Source: Nodularia sp. NIES-3585
GTDB lineage: Bacteria > Cyanobacteriota > Cyanobacteriia > Cyanobacteriales > Nostocaceae
Reading direction: 5' to 3'
DNA: 64,000 bases
Assembly: GCF_002218065.1 (NCBI RefSeq)
Contig: NZ_BDUB01000001.1
Coordinates: 3,471,690-3,535,689 of the forward strand
Positions 17,473-27,320 of this stretch are shown piece after piece. Numbering within the stretch: the first letter of the stretch is position 1; each line of letters begins with the position of its first letter. Under the pieces are notes generated by a model, which was not told the origin of the DNA, did no database searches, and saw only the letters and a list, made by a program, of their open reading frames with translations. The translations under genes were made by a program, and so were the position numbers.

Positions 17473-18963
17473 ATGCAGTTTTTCGATGCAATCAACGTAT
17501 ATTTTCCCCTGCTGGCGAGTACAACAGAAACAGCAGACAGTTCAATGGTGATAGGCGCAGTATTACTGAGTTTAGTAGTAATTTATCTGTCCAGTAAACT
17601 GGGTGGGGAGTTATCCAACCGAGTAGGTTTACCGCCTGTCTTAGGTGAACTCTTAGGAGGTGTGGTTGTGGGCATCTCTGTTTTGCATCTGTTAGTTTTT
17701 CCAGAAGGTGGCACAGATAGTTCTAATTCTTTAATCATGACCTTCCTGCAAATGACTGCGGGTTTAACTCCTGAAGCTACCCCAGCAGTATTTGAGGCAC
17801 AATCAGAGGTGATTTCCGTCTTAGCAGAACTGGGTGTAATCATTCTGCTATTTGAAATTGGTTTGGAGTCGAACTTAAAAGACCTGATATCAGTCGGGGC
17901 CCAAGCTGCCATAGTGGCAGTAGTAGGGGTAGTTGTACCTTTTACCGCTGGTACTGTGGGATTGATGCTTTTGTTTGGTGTTGCTGCTGTGCCAGCGATT
18001 TTTGCAGGGGCGGCTTTGACTGCTACTAGTATTGGCATTACTTCCAAAGTGCTTTCAGAATTAGGTAAACTCACTTCCAAAGAAGGGCAGATTATTCTGG
18101 GTGCGGCTGTCATGGACGATGTGTTGGGAATCATCGTTCTCGCAGTAGTTGCCAGCCTAGCTAAAGATGGCGCGGTAGACGTGAACAACGTGATATATCT
18201 GATTATCAGCGCCAGTGGTTTTCTGATCGGTGCCGTCGTACTAGGTAATATTTTCAACAAGAGCTTTGTAGCGATCGCTGACCAACTCAAAACACGTGGC
18301 GAACTGGTGATCCCAGCATTCATCTTCGCCTTTGCAATGGCATACTTGGCCTCCGTCATCCAATTAGAAGCAATTTTGGGAGCTTTTGCCGCGGGTTTAG
18401 TCTTAGAGGAAACTGATAAACGCAAAGAATTGCAAAAACAAGTTATACCTATTGCCGATATTCTAGTACCAATTTTCTTTGTGACTGTTGGGGCAAAAAC
18501 TGACTTGGGAGTGTTGAACCCAGCCATCCCCAGCAATCGCGAAGGTTTAATTATGGCAATCTTCCTGATTGCAGTGGCTATTATCGGTAAAGTAATTACA
18601 GGTTTCAGCGTGTTTGGTCAACCCCAAATCAACCGTTTAGCAATTGGTGTGGGGATGATTCCTCGCGGTGAAGTCGGTTTGGTCTTTGCTGGTGTCGGTG
18701 CTGCTAGCGGTGTTCTGTCTAAATCACTAGGGGCGGCAATTATCATGATGGTCATTACTACAACTTTTTTAGCTCCCCCATTGTTACGCTTCGTATTTCC
18801 AGAATCAGACAACTTGGTAGCAGACCAAGACAAACTGATTTTAGACGGTGCAACTGGAACACCGTTGATAGTAGAAAAACCTCCATCAATAGTGTCTACA
18901 GTAAATGATGCTAATAATCGGGAAGACAGCCCAGATTATGAGGACAAGTCATCAAAAACTTAA
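17473..18963 (+). CDS. cation:proton antiporter, NapA/NhaS3-like (CPA2)
   Basis: An integral membrane antiporter of 496 residues with about 12-13 hydrophobic helices. The cation-binding pair of aspartates typical of electrogenic CPA2 carriers is in AAVMDDVLGIIVL (near residues 214-226). Other conserved parts are the ALTATSIGITSKVL stretch and GMIPRGEVGLVFAG near the end. It exchanges Na+ or K+ for protons. The closest characterised relative I can think of is Synechocystis NhaS3, a thylakoid protein. The C-terminal 50 residues are soluble and acidic. The gene is monocistronic. Confidence 0.9.
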   Translation: MQFFDAINVYFPLLASTTETADSSMVIGAVLLSLVVIYLSSKLGGELSNRVGLPPVLGELLGGVVVGISVLHLLVFPEGGTDSSNSLIMTFLQMTAGLTPEATPAVFEAQSEVISVLAELGVIILLFEIGLESNLKDLISVGAQAAIVAVVGVVVPFTAGTVGLMLLFGVAAVPAIFAGAALTATSIGITSKVLSELGKLTSKEGQIILGAAVMDDVLGIIVLAVVASLAKDGAVDVNNVIYLIISASGFLIGAVVLGNIFNKSFVAIADQLKTRGELVIPAFIFAFAMAYLASVIQLEAILGAFAAGLVLEETDKRKELQKQVIPIADILVPIFFVTVGAKTDLGVLNPAIPSNREGLIMAIFLIAVAIIGKVITGFSVFGQPQINRLAIGVGMIPRGEVGLVFAGVGAASGVLSKSLGAAIIMMVITTTFLAPPLLRFVFPESDNLVADQDKLILDGATGTPLIVEKPPSIVSTVNDANNREDSPDYEDKSSKT

Positions 18964-19711
18964 GTAAATTGCCGGGATAGTACCCCAAGGCGGAATTCAA
19001 CACAGAGCCTCCGGCACACTACGCGGTAAGCGCAGCCATTCCCTCTAGGGCTTTACAAAAGCTGATTCTATGAGCTTTTCTATTGATTTTAAATGGTTGT
19101 GTGGTACTGGGGACTAGGGATTAGGGAGTAAAAAAGATTTTTTTTCATATTCAATCTCCAATCCCCTATCCTATATCCCTAGTTTCAGGAAACATAATCT
19201 ATCAAGCACCGTCGTTGGAGACTGTCAATCTTACTTTTTGTCTCACTACTATTAGCATTAAAAATGTTATATTTTGCCAGTCAGACTCTGCTTTATAAAG
19301 TTAGTTTAGATACTTTAAACAAATTAGCGAGCAGTGACCGCAAGTTTGATCACATCAATTAAAAGTAGTTGAAAATTTTTACTCAAAACATTGATTGCCA
19401 GCCAGCCATTACACAACTCAGCCGCTATAAAAAAGTTAAGTCAAGGTTCATTCACCAATATTGCCTGAGTCTGGTTAATTCTGGTGATAATTTTGTTGCA
19501 TCTGAAATACTTTGCTCTTGTGAATATAATATCCTGATAGGATGGCAAAGTTAAAGGGCATACTAGCAATTTAAGCCATTAATTGTGTCTTTATACCAGC
19601 AAAAAGGTCACAGAAGTATCAAAGATCAATATTAGGTTGCAACAGTGTGACGATTAGCCAATATGTTGAGATATTGATGGCTCCCATGAACGCGAATCAG
19701 GAGAAAGGATT
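18964..19711. other. long intergenic region before amiC
   Basis: I see no convincing gene. A short frame at 19369-19554 begins with TTG, has no ribosome binding site and has no recognisable pattern. The left part contains GC-rich repeat scraps (near 19003-19045). A palindrome TATCCTGATAGGAT occurs near 19529-19542. AGGAGAAAGG just before 19712 is the amiC ribosome binding site. Confidence 0.5.
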
Positions 19712-21604
19712 GTGAAATTACACTGGTTACTACCCAGTACTGTAGGAACTATAGTCTTACTATCGTCGCCGGCTGTAGCAGCAAAACTGGAATCTTGGCG
19801 TTTTGATGCCAATCAAAATCGTCTGGAAATTAACACAAACGGTGCTGTTCAACCCCAAGCACAACTGATATTCAACCCTACACGTCTGGTTATTGATTTG
19901 CCCGGTACGACCTTTGGTCGGCCGCAGTCTACACAAGAGATAGGTGGTGCGATTCGTGCTGTGCGTGTGGGGCAGTTTGATCCACAAACAACGCGTTTAG
20001 TTGTTGAACTCAGTCCCGGCTATACCCTAGACCCCCAGCAGGTGCAATTTGAAAACGTCAGTGCCAATCGCTGGAGGGTACAATTACCAACGCCAAGAGC
20101 AGAGCAAGCAGAATCTTCTTCCAGAAATATCTATAATCTGGTAAACCTTGAGCCAGATCCTGACACCAAACCGGAGTTATCTAATCGAGTTGCCAGCGCC
20201 ACACCTGGAACAACTCAAATTCAGAACTTGCAGGTAACAGGGGATGGATTATTTCTTCGGACTAATGGCGGCAATCCCCAAGTTAAAATTAATCGGAGTA
20301 GCGATCGCAATACCATTTTTATGGATATCGCCGACGCGAGTTTATCATCCAGTCTGACGCAGCGAAATAGTGAAATTAACAGACATGGTGTAAGTCGCGT
20401 CGAATTGACTCCTTTAAACAGCCAACCACCCGGTGTCCGCATGACCTTGCGGGTAAACAAAGATAGCCCAGATTGGCGCGCAACTAATAGTAGCGGTGGC
20501 GGTTTGGTGGTTTTACCCTCTCGTGTTGTCAGATTACCGGGAAATAGTAATTCCAACAACTCGCAAAACAATCGGCCCGCACCCCCAGCGACCCCCAACA
20601 TATCAATTGCCAATAATTCACCAGCTACAATTCAATCTGTGGAATTGGGTAATAATGATACGCAGTTACTGATTAGATCAGATCAAAAAGTAAATGCCAC
20701 TAGTGGATGGGATAGATCCTCTGGTTTGTTCCGAATCACTATTCCCAATGCTAAGTTAGCAGCCAACGTCACCGGCCCAAATTTTACTGCCAATAGTCCC
20801 ATTCTCCGGGTACGCTTGCAACCTCAAAGCAATTCAGTCGTTGTCTTGGTACAACCAGCATCGGGAGTGCAAATTGGAGAACTAAACCAAGTCAGCAACC
20901 AGATTTTGGCTTTACAATTACAAGGCTCTCGTCGGGGTACGGTTGCACTCCCAGCACCCCCAGTGGCGTTACCACCCCTACCACCACCAACCCAAGGACA
21001 ACTACCCAGTCCAAATGCTCCTCCCCCACCCAGAACCCAGCCAGCGCCACGTCCTGCACCCAAAACTAGAGCAGTAGTGATGATTGACCCCGGACACGGT
21101 GGTAGAGACCCAGGCGCAATTGGGATTCGGGGACTCCGTGAGATAGATGTAGCTTTGCCGATTGGCAAAAGGATAGCAGCGATTTTAGAGCAAAATGGTG
21201 TACAAGCCGTATTAACGCGTGATTCAGATTATTTTGTCAGCCTGCAAGGACGAGTGAATTTAGCACAACGAGCTAAGGCTGATTTATTTGTCAGCATCCA
21301 TGCTAACGCCATCAGCATGAGTCGTCCGGATGTGAATGGTTTGGAAACATATTATTACGGCAGTGGTCAGAGTCTAGCGCGCTCAATTCATAGCAGCGTT
21401 CTTCAAAATGTCACTATCCGAGATAGAAATGTGCGGCAAGCCAGATTTTTTGTCCTCAGAAAAACCTCGATGCCTTCGGTTTTGGTAGAAGTGGGTTTTG
21501 TCACAGGTGCGGAGGATGCTGCTAGGCTCAGAACGACAGCTTACCAAAATCAAATGGCGGATGCGATCGCTCGTGGTATCCTCCAGCATTTACAACGAAG
21601 ATAA
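19712..21604 (+). CDS. amiC: N-acetylmuramoyl-L-alanine amidase with AMIN domains
   Basis: A cell-wall amidase that removes peptides from muramic acid. In filamentous cyanobacteria AmiC drills the septal nanopores used for cell-cell communication. The 630 residues run: signal peptide (1-23, ending AVAAK); AMIN domain (about 26-130); a second AMIN-like domain (about 300-410); a Pro-rich linker (about 415-450); and an Amidase_3 domain with MIDPGHGGRDPGAIG, the FVSIHANA zinc-ligand region and VLVEVGFVTGAED. The start is GTG with AGGAGAAAGG upstream. Anabaena has two such genes in tandem; only one is here, followed by murI. Confidence 0.93.
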   Translation: MKLHWLLPSTVGTIVLLSSPAVAAKLESWRFDANQNRLEINTNGAVQPQAQLIFNPTRLVIDLPGTTFGRPQSTQEIGGAIRAVRVGQFDPQTTRLVVELSPGYTLDPQQVQFENVSANRWRVQLPTPRAEQAESSSRNIYNLVNLEPDPDTKPELSNRVASATPGTTQIQNLQVTGDGLFLRTNGGNPQVKINRSSDRNTIFMDIADASLSSSLTQRNSEINRHGVSRVELTPLNSQPPGVRMTLRVNKDSPDWRATNSSGGGLVVLPSRVVRLPGNSNSNNSQNNRPAPPATPNISIANNSPATIQSVELGNNDTQLLIRSDQKVNATSGWDRSSGLFRITIPNAKLAANVTGPNFTANSPILRVRLQPQSNSVVVLVQPASGVQIGELNQVSNQILALQLQGSRRGTVALPAPPVALPPLPPPTQGQLPSPNAPPPPRTQPAPRPAPKTRAVVMIDPGHGGRDPGAIGIRGLREIDVALPIGKRIAAILEQNGVQAVLTRDSDYFVSLQGRVNLAQRAKADLFVSIHANAISMSRPDVNGLETYYYGSGQSLARSIHSSVLQNVTIRDRNVRQARFFVLRKTSMPSVLVEVGFVTGAEDAARLRTTAYQNQMADAIARGILQHLQRR

Positions 21605-21641
21605 TTGACATACTCCCCCTTTTAGTCTCAAGGGGGATTTT
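21605..21641 (-). mobile_element. orphan right end of an IS605-group element
   Basis: TTGACATACTCCCCCTTTTA, then GTCTCAAGGGGGATTTTAG, is the reverse complement of the same architecture as the end of the intact TnpB element (CCCC hairpin followed by GGGGAGTATGTCAA at 17267-17280). No tnpB is attached. It lies directly after the amiC stop codon and may now act as its terminator hairpin. Confidence 0.65.
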
Positions 21642-21843
21642 AGAAATAAACACTGCCTCAAGGCAGGGAGCAGGGGGCAGATGAGAAGAACCAGTATATA
21701 AATGTAGGGGCTGGAAACAAGGACGGATTATTTTTTGTGCAAAACATTTCGTAGACGCGCTTCTCTACGAGTCATAAATATTTTTACCAATTTTCTGCTA
21801 CATTTTGTATTTTATATCTCAAAACCTCAATCAATATCTACCT

Positions 21844-22707
21844 GTGTATTCATCTTCCATCTTTGACGGCAATCTTGACGATTTTTCTGATCAAGAGCCT
21901 CAACGCGCCCCAATCGGAGTTTTTGACAGTGGTGTGGGTGGGCTGACAGTCCTGCGACAACTTTATCGCCATCTACCCAATGAATCTATTATTTACTTTG
22001 GAGATACAGCTCGCCTGCCTTATGGCATTCGTTCACAAGCCGAAATTTTACAGTATGTGCGCGAAATCCTCAACTGGATGCAACAGCAACGTGTAAAAAT
22101 GGTGATTATGGCTTGTAATACTAGTTCTGCCCTCGCACTAGAAATAGTGCGTAGTGAGTATAGTATGCCTATTATTGGAGTCATCCTACCAGGAGCTAAA
22201 GCAGCGGTTGAGCAAGGCAAACGTATCGGTGTAATTGCTACTCCAGCCACAGCTAAAAGTAATGCCTATCGCCACGCTATTCTCGAAATTGATCGCAGTC
22301 TCAAAGTCTGGCAAGTTAGTTGTCCGGAGTTCGTGCCACTCATTGAGCAAAATCGCATCCATGACCCTTACACTCATGAAGTAGCACGTTCATATTTAGA
22401 ACCGTTAATACAGCAAGAAATTGACACCCTGGTTTACGGCTGTACTCATTATCCTCATCTTGCACCAGTACTGCGATCGCTTCTCCCCGCTCACGTCAAA
22501 TTAGTTGACCCAGCAGTTCACGTTGTGGCAGCTTGTACTCAAGAGTTAGACCTACTCGGCTTAAGCAATACACACCCCCCAGTCCCAACTCGCTTCGCTG
22601 TCAGTGGTTGTCCACAAGAGTTTGCTCAATCAGGTGTGCAGTGGCTAGGCCATACTCTCACGGTTGAGCTTGTGGATTTCACGGATACCGCAGTTTCTCA
22701 GTTTTAA
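21844..22707 (+). CDS. murI: glutamate racemase
   Basis: MurI makes D-glutamate for peptidoglycan. Both catalytic cysteines are visible, in VIMACNTSSALAL and VYGCTHYPHLAP. The substrate loop IGVFDSGVGGLTVLR and the pattern IYFGDTARLPYG are also present. The family start is usually 30-40 residues before IGVFDSG. I chose GTG at 21844 (MYSSSIFDGN). A TTG at 21805 would add 13 residues and is less likely. Neither has a strong Shine-Dalgarno. It follows amiC in the same direction, so two wall genes are paired. Confidence 0.95.
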   Translation: MYSSSIFDGNLDDFSDQEPQRAPIGVFDSGVGGLTVLRQLYRHLPNESIIYFGDTARLPYGIRSQAEILQYVREILNWMQQQRVKMVIMACNTSSALALEIVRSEYSMPIIGVILPGAKAAVEQGKRIGVIATPATAKSNAYRHAILEIDRSLKVWQVSCPEFVPLIEQNRIHDPYTHEVARSYLEPLIQQEIDTLVYGCTHYPHLAPVLRSLLPAHVKLVDPAVHVVAACTQELDLLGLSNTHPPVPTRFAVSGCPQEFAQSGVQWLGHTLTVELVDFTDTAVSQF

Positions 22708-22736
22708 TAGTCATTATTCATCTCCGGTAAACAACG

Positions 22737-22765
22737 TAGAGAGGTTCTATGGAACGTCTCTACAC
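22737..22765. repeat. dispersed GTAGAGACG-type hairpin
   Basis: GTAGAGAGGTTCTATGGAAC followed by GTCTCTAC folds into a near-perfect hairpin after murI. Relatives occur at 31019-31046 and 51436-51463, each at the end of a gene. It may act as a terminator or processing site. Confidence 0.65.
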
Positions 22766-22843
22766 TGTTGTGTGATCACGCATATTGTATTTTCACCAGC
22801 TGTCTATTAGCCATTATTTTGACTTTTGACTTGCGGTGCTAGC

Positions 22844-23041
22844 CTATTGACTATTGGCTACCTCACTCACCTGATGATTTACTGATATATCCTGCTGGTG
22901 TTTTCCTGAATGAGTCGCAGGTAAATTTTTCGGAGCAGATTTGTTGCCGGTTCTCTTTGCCAGCGCTAATAATAAGTAGACTGTAAACAAATATCCAGCA
23001 GCTAAAATAAAAGTCAACATAGGTATCTTCCCGTAAATCAT
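22844..23041 (-). CDS. small single-helix membrane protein
   Basis: A 65-residue ORF starting MIYGKIPMLTFILAAGYLFT. One long membrane helix (about residues 8-30) is followed by a hydrophilic tail rich in Lys, Asn and Gln. The sequence upstream of this ATG (21 further codons to 23104) is low in complexity. Size and layout resemble photosynthetic or respiratory small subunits, but I do not recognise the family and no partner gene is adjacent. It is convergent with murI. Confidence 0.5.
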   Translation of the reverse strand: MIYGKIPMLTFILAAGYLFTVYLLLALAKRTGNKSAPKNLPATHSGKHQQDISVNHQVSEVANSQ

Positions 23042-24361
23042 CGTTCTACCACCACCCTTCTTAATGGAATATGTAATTTTTTTAATTAGAAGAAATTCAA
23101 CCAACCAAGTAATACTTGATGGCTGAGTTTGCTATACTAAATTTCCCCGTAAATTTAGAATTATCTACGGTTAACTAAATAATTATTGAACTGAGTTTTT
23201 TGCAGACCACACACACCACAACAGTTCAATTACTAAACAGTAATTTAAACTGCACTCCTCAGCAGTCTACGTAGTCTGCATTATTTGCTGGCATATTTAT
23301 ATGCCAAAGGCCGCCTTAACGTTCAACAGACGCTAAAAGCTTAATGCGAATAACCATAAGGATACCGCAAAGCTCCATATCAGGAGGCTTAATTGCCTGA
23401 CAAAGAACAAAGAAATAATTTTCTTAATTCCTAGTTTCCGGCTACGACTTAGACGACTTATTTTAGACCCTCAACACCATAAAGGTAAAAATACCTAAAA
23501 TCGGTCTACCTTTGGAAAAATGAGTTCTGAAAAATTTTAAATCCCTATATTTTAGCGTAACACAATGATCCTGAGTTTTCAGCTAAGTTTGGAGTTAAAT
23601 TTGAAAATTTTTAGTTAGCTGGAAACAAGGCTGGGAGGACTTAGAGTTTTCTTACTCTTACCTAATAAAGCACGCACTAATTAGTCATCCCATTTCAAAA
23701 TCCCAAAGTAAAAGCTTTTTGATTTTTAACTTTTGACTTCCGTGCAGCGGTAACAGTGTATATTTCCTAACTTTTAGTTAAATATAATAATTGAAGTGAT
23801 GTATTTTATGTAACTTATATAGGAATCCGATTTGATTATTGAAAAAATCTAAGTATATGTAGGGTGTGTTATGGCTTTAGCCTAACGCACCGTCTTTGTG
23901 GGTCTTGGTGCCGTACTCTCTTGGATCACACACCCTACGTGTGTTTCATAAATCAAATATCAGTCCTATAGTGCCTGCAACTACAAATTAATTTCTGGAA
24001 AAAAACATCAATATACTTCAAGTAGAGTCTTTAAGCAAAATATAATACGTAATTATACGTAAATAGTCTACATAAATGATTCACTAAGTTTTATTTCTTA
24101 ACTTTGGAGGAGTAAGCAACAAATACAAAAAAAATATTTGCCTAATGTACAGAATATTTTTTGAGGAGTCAGAATAGCTGTAGCCCTTGGCAGTAAAGAT
24201 TCTAGGCAACTTATAGTTCTCGCAAATCTCAACTATTTGTGCCGAACAGACAACAAATCAGCAGGTATTCTCTAATCAAAACTTTGCGCTGGCACAGGGT
24301 TATCTTAAAATGAGTGTAGGATATGTAAACTTTCGTAACCTAAGCCAGAGTCCGCCCATCC
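23042..24361. other. 1.3-kb region without a recognisable gene
   Basis: No ORF over 60 codons with coding character. It holds a repeat of the AGGGTGTGTTA/TAACGCACC family (23862-23892, with ACACACCCTACGTGTG at about 23927-23942) and a TTTTGACTTCCGTGCAGCGG motif (about 23735-23755). The part at 23230-23480 is less AT-rich, has several short inverted repeats and could encode a small RNA. It is bordered on the right by the sds promoter. Confidence 0.5.
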
Positions 24362-25333
24362 ATGACCTCAGCCACCTCCCTGTTTACCCCTGTGGAAGCA
24401 GACCTGCGACTACTAGCAGAAAACCTCAAGCAGCTAGTTGGAAATCGCCACCCCATTCTATTTATGGCAGCCGAACATCTATTCGGAGCTGGGGGGAAGC
24501 GTATTAGACCAGCAATTGTTTTGCTCATATCGCGGGCCACAATGTTAGAAAAAGACATAACACTGCGTCACCGCCGCCTAGCAGAAATCACGGAAATGAT
24601 TCACACGGCAAGCTTAGTGCATGACGATGTGGTAGATGAATCACAAATGCGACGTGGTGTGGAAACTGTTCATAGTCTGTTCGGTAATCGCATTGCTGTC
24701 CTAGCAGGAGATTTTCTCTTCGCCCAATCGTCCTGGTATTTAGCCAACTTGGATAATTTGGAGGTGGTGAAACTACTCTCAGAAGTGATTATGGATTTGG
24801 CTACCGGAGAAATCCAGCAAGGAATAAATTGTTTTGATAATGGCATCTCTATAGAGACTTACCTTAAAAAGAGCTATTACAAAACAGCCTCGTTAATTGC
24901 CAACAGTTCCAAAGCCGCTGGGTTACTTAGTGACGTTTCCGTTGAAATTGCCGAACATCTATACGACTATGGTCGTCATCTCGGTCTGGCATTTCAGATT
25001 GTAGATGATATTTTAGATTTCACTAGCACAAGTGATACTTTGGGTAAACCAGCCGGATCTGATCTCAAAAGTGGTAATCTCACTGCACCCGTTTTGTTTG
25101 CTTTAGGGGAAAAACCAGACCTAGAAGCGCTCATTGAACGAAAATTTGAGCAAGAAGGAGATTTAGAGCAAGCTCTAGAGCTGATACAAGACAGTGAAGG
25201 TATCCAGCAAGCGCGGGAATTAGCCGCTTACCATGCCAAGTTAGCAGTTGACCATCTCGATATTCTCGCCCCCTCTGAGTCACGCGAGGCACTCATTAAT
25301 ATAGCTGACTACGTACTTAGTCGGCTATATTAA
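24362..25333 (+). CDS. sds: solanesyl/all-trans polyprenyl diphosphate synthase
   Basis: This enzyme condenses isopentenyl diphosphate units into the C45 side chain used for plastoquinone. Both aspartate-rich motifs are present in the 323 residues: LVHDDVVDESQMRRG (first, about 85-99) and FQIVDDILDFTS (second, about 212-223). The KRIRPAIVLL motif also occurs. The small residues before the first motif (IHTASLVHDD) point to a long-chain product. The ATG at 24362 lacks a strong Shine-Dalgarno. A perfect-stem hairpin follows the gene. Confidence 0.93.
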   Translation: MTSATSLFTPVEADLRLLAENLKQLVGNRHPILFMAAEHLFGAGGKRIRPAIVLLISRATMLEKDITLRHRRLAEITEMIHTASLVHDDVVDESQMRRGVETVHSLFGNRIAVLAGDFLFAQSSWYLANLDNLEVVKLLSEVIMDLATGEIQQGINCFDNGISIETYLKKSYYKTASLIANSSKAAGLLSDVSVEIAEHLYDYGRHLGLAFQIVDDILDFTSTSDTLGKPAGSDLKSGNLTAPVLFALGEKPDLEALIERKFEQEGDLEQALELIQDSEGIQQARELAAYHAKLAVDHLDILAPSESREALINIADYVLSRLY

Positions 25334-25368
25334 AAAATTTCAGAGTTTTAAATTAATTTTTTCAGCTA

Positions 25369-25412
25369 TTGCAGTTGGGATTTTAGATGTATCTAATGAA
25401 TCCCAACTGCAA
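25369..25412. terminator. bidirectional terminator between sds and the next gene
   Basis: TTGCAGTTGGGATT (25369-25382) is perfectly complementary to AATCCCAACTGCAA (25399-25412), a 14-bp stem with a 16-nt loop. A/T-rich sequence on both sides suits termination of both convergent genes. Confidence 0.85.
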
Positions 25413-25419
25413 AATTTAT

Positions 25420-25893
25420 TTATGCAATATTTGGAGGGATTTGTTTACCCTTTTGTTGTTGTTTCATCTGCTGCTGCAACAGATTAAGCAATTCTGAGCG
25501 TTGGATTTCACAGGTATGAGTGGTCTGACCCGGCGTTTCTAAAAAAACGATACTATCTACGGGTTCTAATGCCACCAATTGGAACAAAATATGGGTAACA
25601 GGAACAATTTTAGCTAGCATTTGAGGGTCAAGCCCAGCAGGTGAAGTTAGGGAAACATCCTGTATGGTAGGAAAAGCGTAGACAACACGCCTTTCCAATC
25701 CTGGATTTGCCCGATTGCTTAATGTAGTTAAAACCCAGTTCTCTTCTGAATTCTGAAGAATATAGTACTGGGAATGGCGTAATCTTTTAGTGATCGAGAT
25801 CAATACAGGAGAAATTGCTGAAACAAGATGTGGTGTTAAGCCATCGCGGGGTGCATTATTAATCAGCAATTGAATTTGTGTTTGTAAATCCAT
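25420..25893 (-). CDS. conserved cyanobacterial protein of unknown function
   Basis: A soluble protein of about 157 residues that I do not recognise by name. It begins MDLQTQIQLLINNAPRDGLT and continues with an alpha/beta pattern (SQYYILQNSEENWVLTTLSN, later PVTHILFQLVALEPVDSIVF). It ends in a Gln/Lys-rich helix (LLQQQMKQQQKGKQIPP). The frame could start at 25932 (13 more residues), but the ATG at 25891-25893 gives the cleaner N-terminus. It sits between sds and hetZ, divergent from hetZ. The promoter of hetZ therefore lies within the 206 bp between them. Confidence 0.72.
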   Translation of the reverse strand: MDLQTQIQLLINNAPRDGLTPHLVSAISPVLISITKRLRHSQYYILQNSEENWVLTTLSNRANPGLERRVVYAFPTIQDVSLTSPAGLDPQMLAKIVPVTHILFQLVALEPVDSIVFLETPGQTTHTCEIQRSELLNLLQQQMKQQQKGKQIPPNIA

Positions 25894-26099
25894 AATGACT
25901 TGTAAACGACTCTTGGGTAATGGCCAAAGCATCTATCAAATTGTGAACTATCCCATCAATGGGAACAATAAGAATAGGCACATCCTCATGACTGGACTAG
26001 CCTGCATTTAGCTTATAAGCAAATCTAAATAGCCAGCCAACACCCACGGTCGTCACAGGTTTTACTTAAGTATTTTAGGGTCTTTTGAAAACCGAGACT

Positions 26100-27320
26100 A
26101 TGAATTCAACCGCAACCGCAACAATTCCAACCACAACAGTTCCCACCCCAACCGTTCAGGGAGACAATTCTATCGGCGTTGAGGGAACATTTCAACTCCT
26201 ATACCAAGAGCTTCAGGAATCAACTAAAGCTTCTAAGCAGAATTGCCATGATGTCGCCAACAGAATTACCACCGAAGTATACCGGATTTGCCAAGAGAGT
26301 AAACGTATCCAGGCTTCAGGTGATGTGCAAAGCTCGGCTATTTCCCTAGCCAGACATCGGCTGCAACAGTGTTTCAGGTACTATCAGTTGGGTTCAAGTC
26401 GGGGTAGGGTAGAGTTACACAGTACTCTGAGTGCAATTATTTATCGCTACATTAATCCTCCTCAAAGGCAGTTAAGCTATCAAGGACGATTGACTATTAT
26501 TGAAGATTTTTTACAAGGTTTTTATCTCGAAGCCTTAAATGCTTTCCGACGGGAAAATCAAATGGGTCCGACTTATCGTCCCCAAACTCTGTTGGAATTG
26601 GCAGAGTATATGGCATTTACTGAACGCTATGGTAAGCGGCGAATTCCTTTACCAGGGCGACAACAGCAACTAATTATCCTGCGGGCGCAAACTTTTTCGC
26701 AACAGCAACCCCAGGAAACCAGTGTAGATATAGAACAAGCCGCAGAAGGTAGTTCCAATGACAATGACGGTTCTTGGGAAGAACCAGCAGTACAGCAATT
26801 GCGTTCAGCAATGGCTATGCAACCAGAACCAGAACCAGAAGAAGATACTCTGCGTTCGGTTGTGGTGACAGAGTTAATGGATTATCTTGCACAACGACAA
26901 CAATCTGATTGTGCTGATTACTTTTCTCTGCGACTTCAGGATTTATCAACTCAGGAAATTGAGTCGATTTTGGGTTTAACTCCCCGTCAGCGTGACTACT
27001 TACAGCAACGCTTTAAATATCATCTGATTCGGTTTGCCTTGTTACACCGTTGGGAATTAGTTCACGAGTGGTTGGAAGCCTCACTGCACACTAATTTGGG
27101 TTTAACTCCGCAGCAATGGCAAGATTATACAGCGCAATTGGACGACAAGCAGCGTTCGTTACTGGAATTGAAACAAGAAGGACAGCCAGATGACAAAATT
27201 GCCAAAACTTTAGGGTTATCCACAGCCCAATTGCAAAAACGGTGGTTTAAAATTCTGGAACAAGCATGGGAAATTCGTAACTCCCTAGTGTCCGGATCAA
27301 GTGCATCTACCCATGAATAG
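26100..27320 (+). CDS. hetZ: heterocyst differentiation protein HetZ
   Basis: HetZ is needed at an early stage of heterocyst formation, acts downstream of HetR, and works with PatU3 in pattern control (known in Anabaena PCC 7120, alr0099). The 406 residues match it in length and in recognisable sequence: a Thr-rich N-terminus, VANRITTEVYRICQESKRIQ (about 50-69), SRGRVELHSTLSAIIYRYIN (about 101-120) and a helical C-terminal half with two predicted DNA-binding-like helix-turn-helix stretches (LSTQEIESILGLTPRQRDY and KIAKTLGLSTAQLQKRWFK). The ATG at 26100 is used; a TTG 15 nt upstream is in frame. The last codons overlap patU5. Confidence 0.9.
   Translation: MNSTATATIPTTTVPTPTVQGDNSIGVEGTFQLLYQELQESTKASKQNCHDVANRITTEVYRICQESKRIQASGDVQSSAISLARHRLQQCFRYYQLGSSRGRVELHSTLSAIIYRYINPPQRQLSYQGRLTIIEDFLQGFYLEALNAFRRENQMGPTYRPQTLLELAEYMAFTERYGKRRIPLPGRQQQLIILRAQTFSQQQPQETSVDIEQAAEGSSNDNDGSWEEPAVQQLRSAMAMQPEPEPEEDTLRSVVVTELMDYLAQRQQSDCADYFSLRLQDLSTQEIESILGLTPRQRDYLQQRFKYHLIRFALLHRWELVHEWLEASLHTNLGLTPQQWQDYTAQLDDKQRSLLELKQEGQPDDKIAKTLGLSTAQLQKRWFKILEQAWEIRNSLVSGSSASTHE

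Noticed and set aside
17583..18536. 317-codon ORF on the minus strand
   Set aside because: It lies wholly antisense to the cation/proton antiporter gene, has a biased Thr/Ala/Pro/Ser composition and matches no family; it is a shadow of the real frame.
19369..19554. 61-codon ORF upstream of amiC
   Set aside because: It starts with TTG, has no Shine-Dalgarno and no recognisable protein features.
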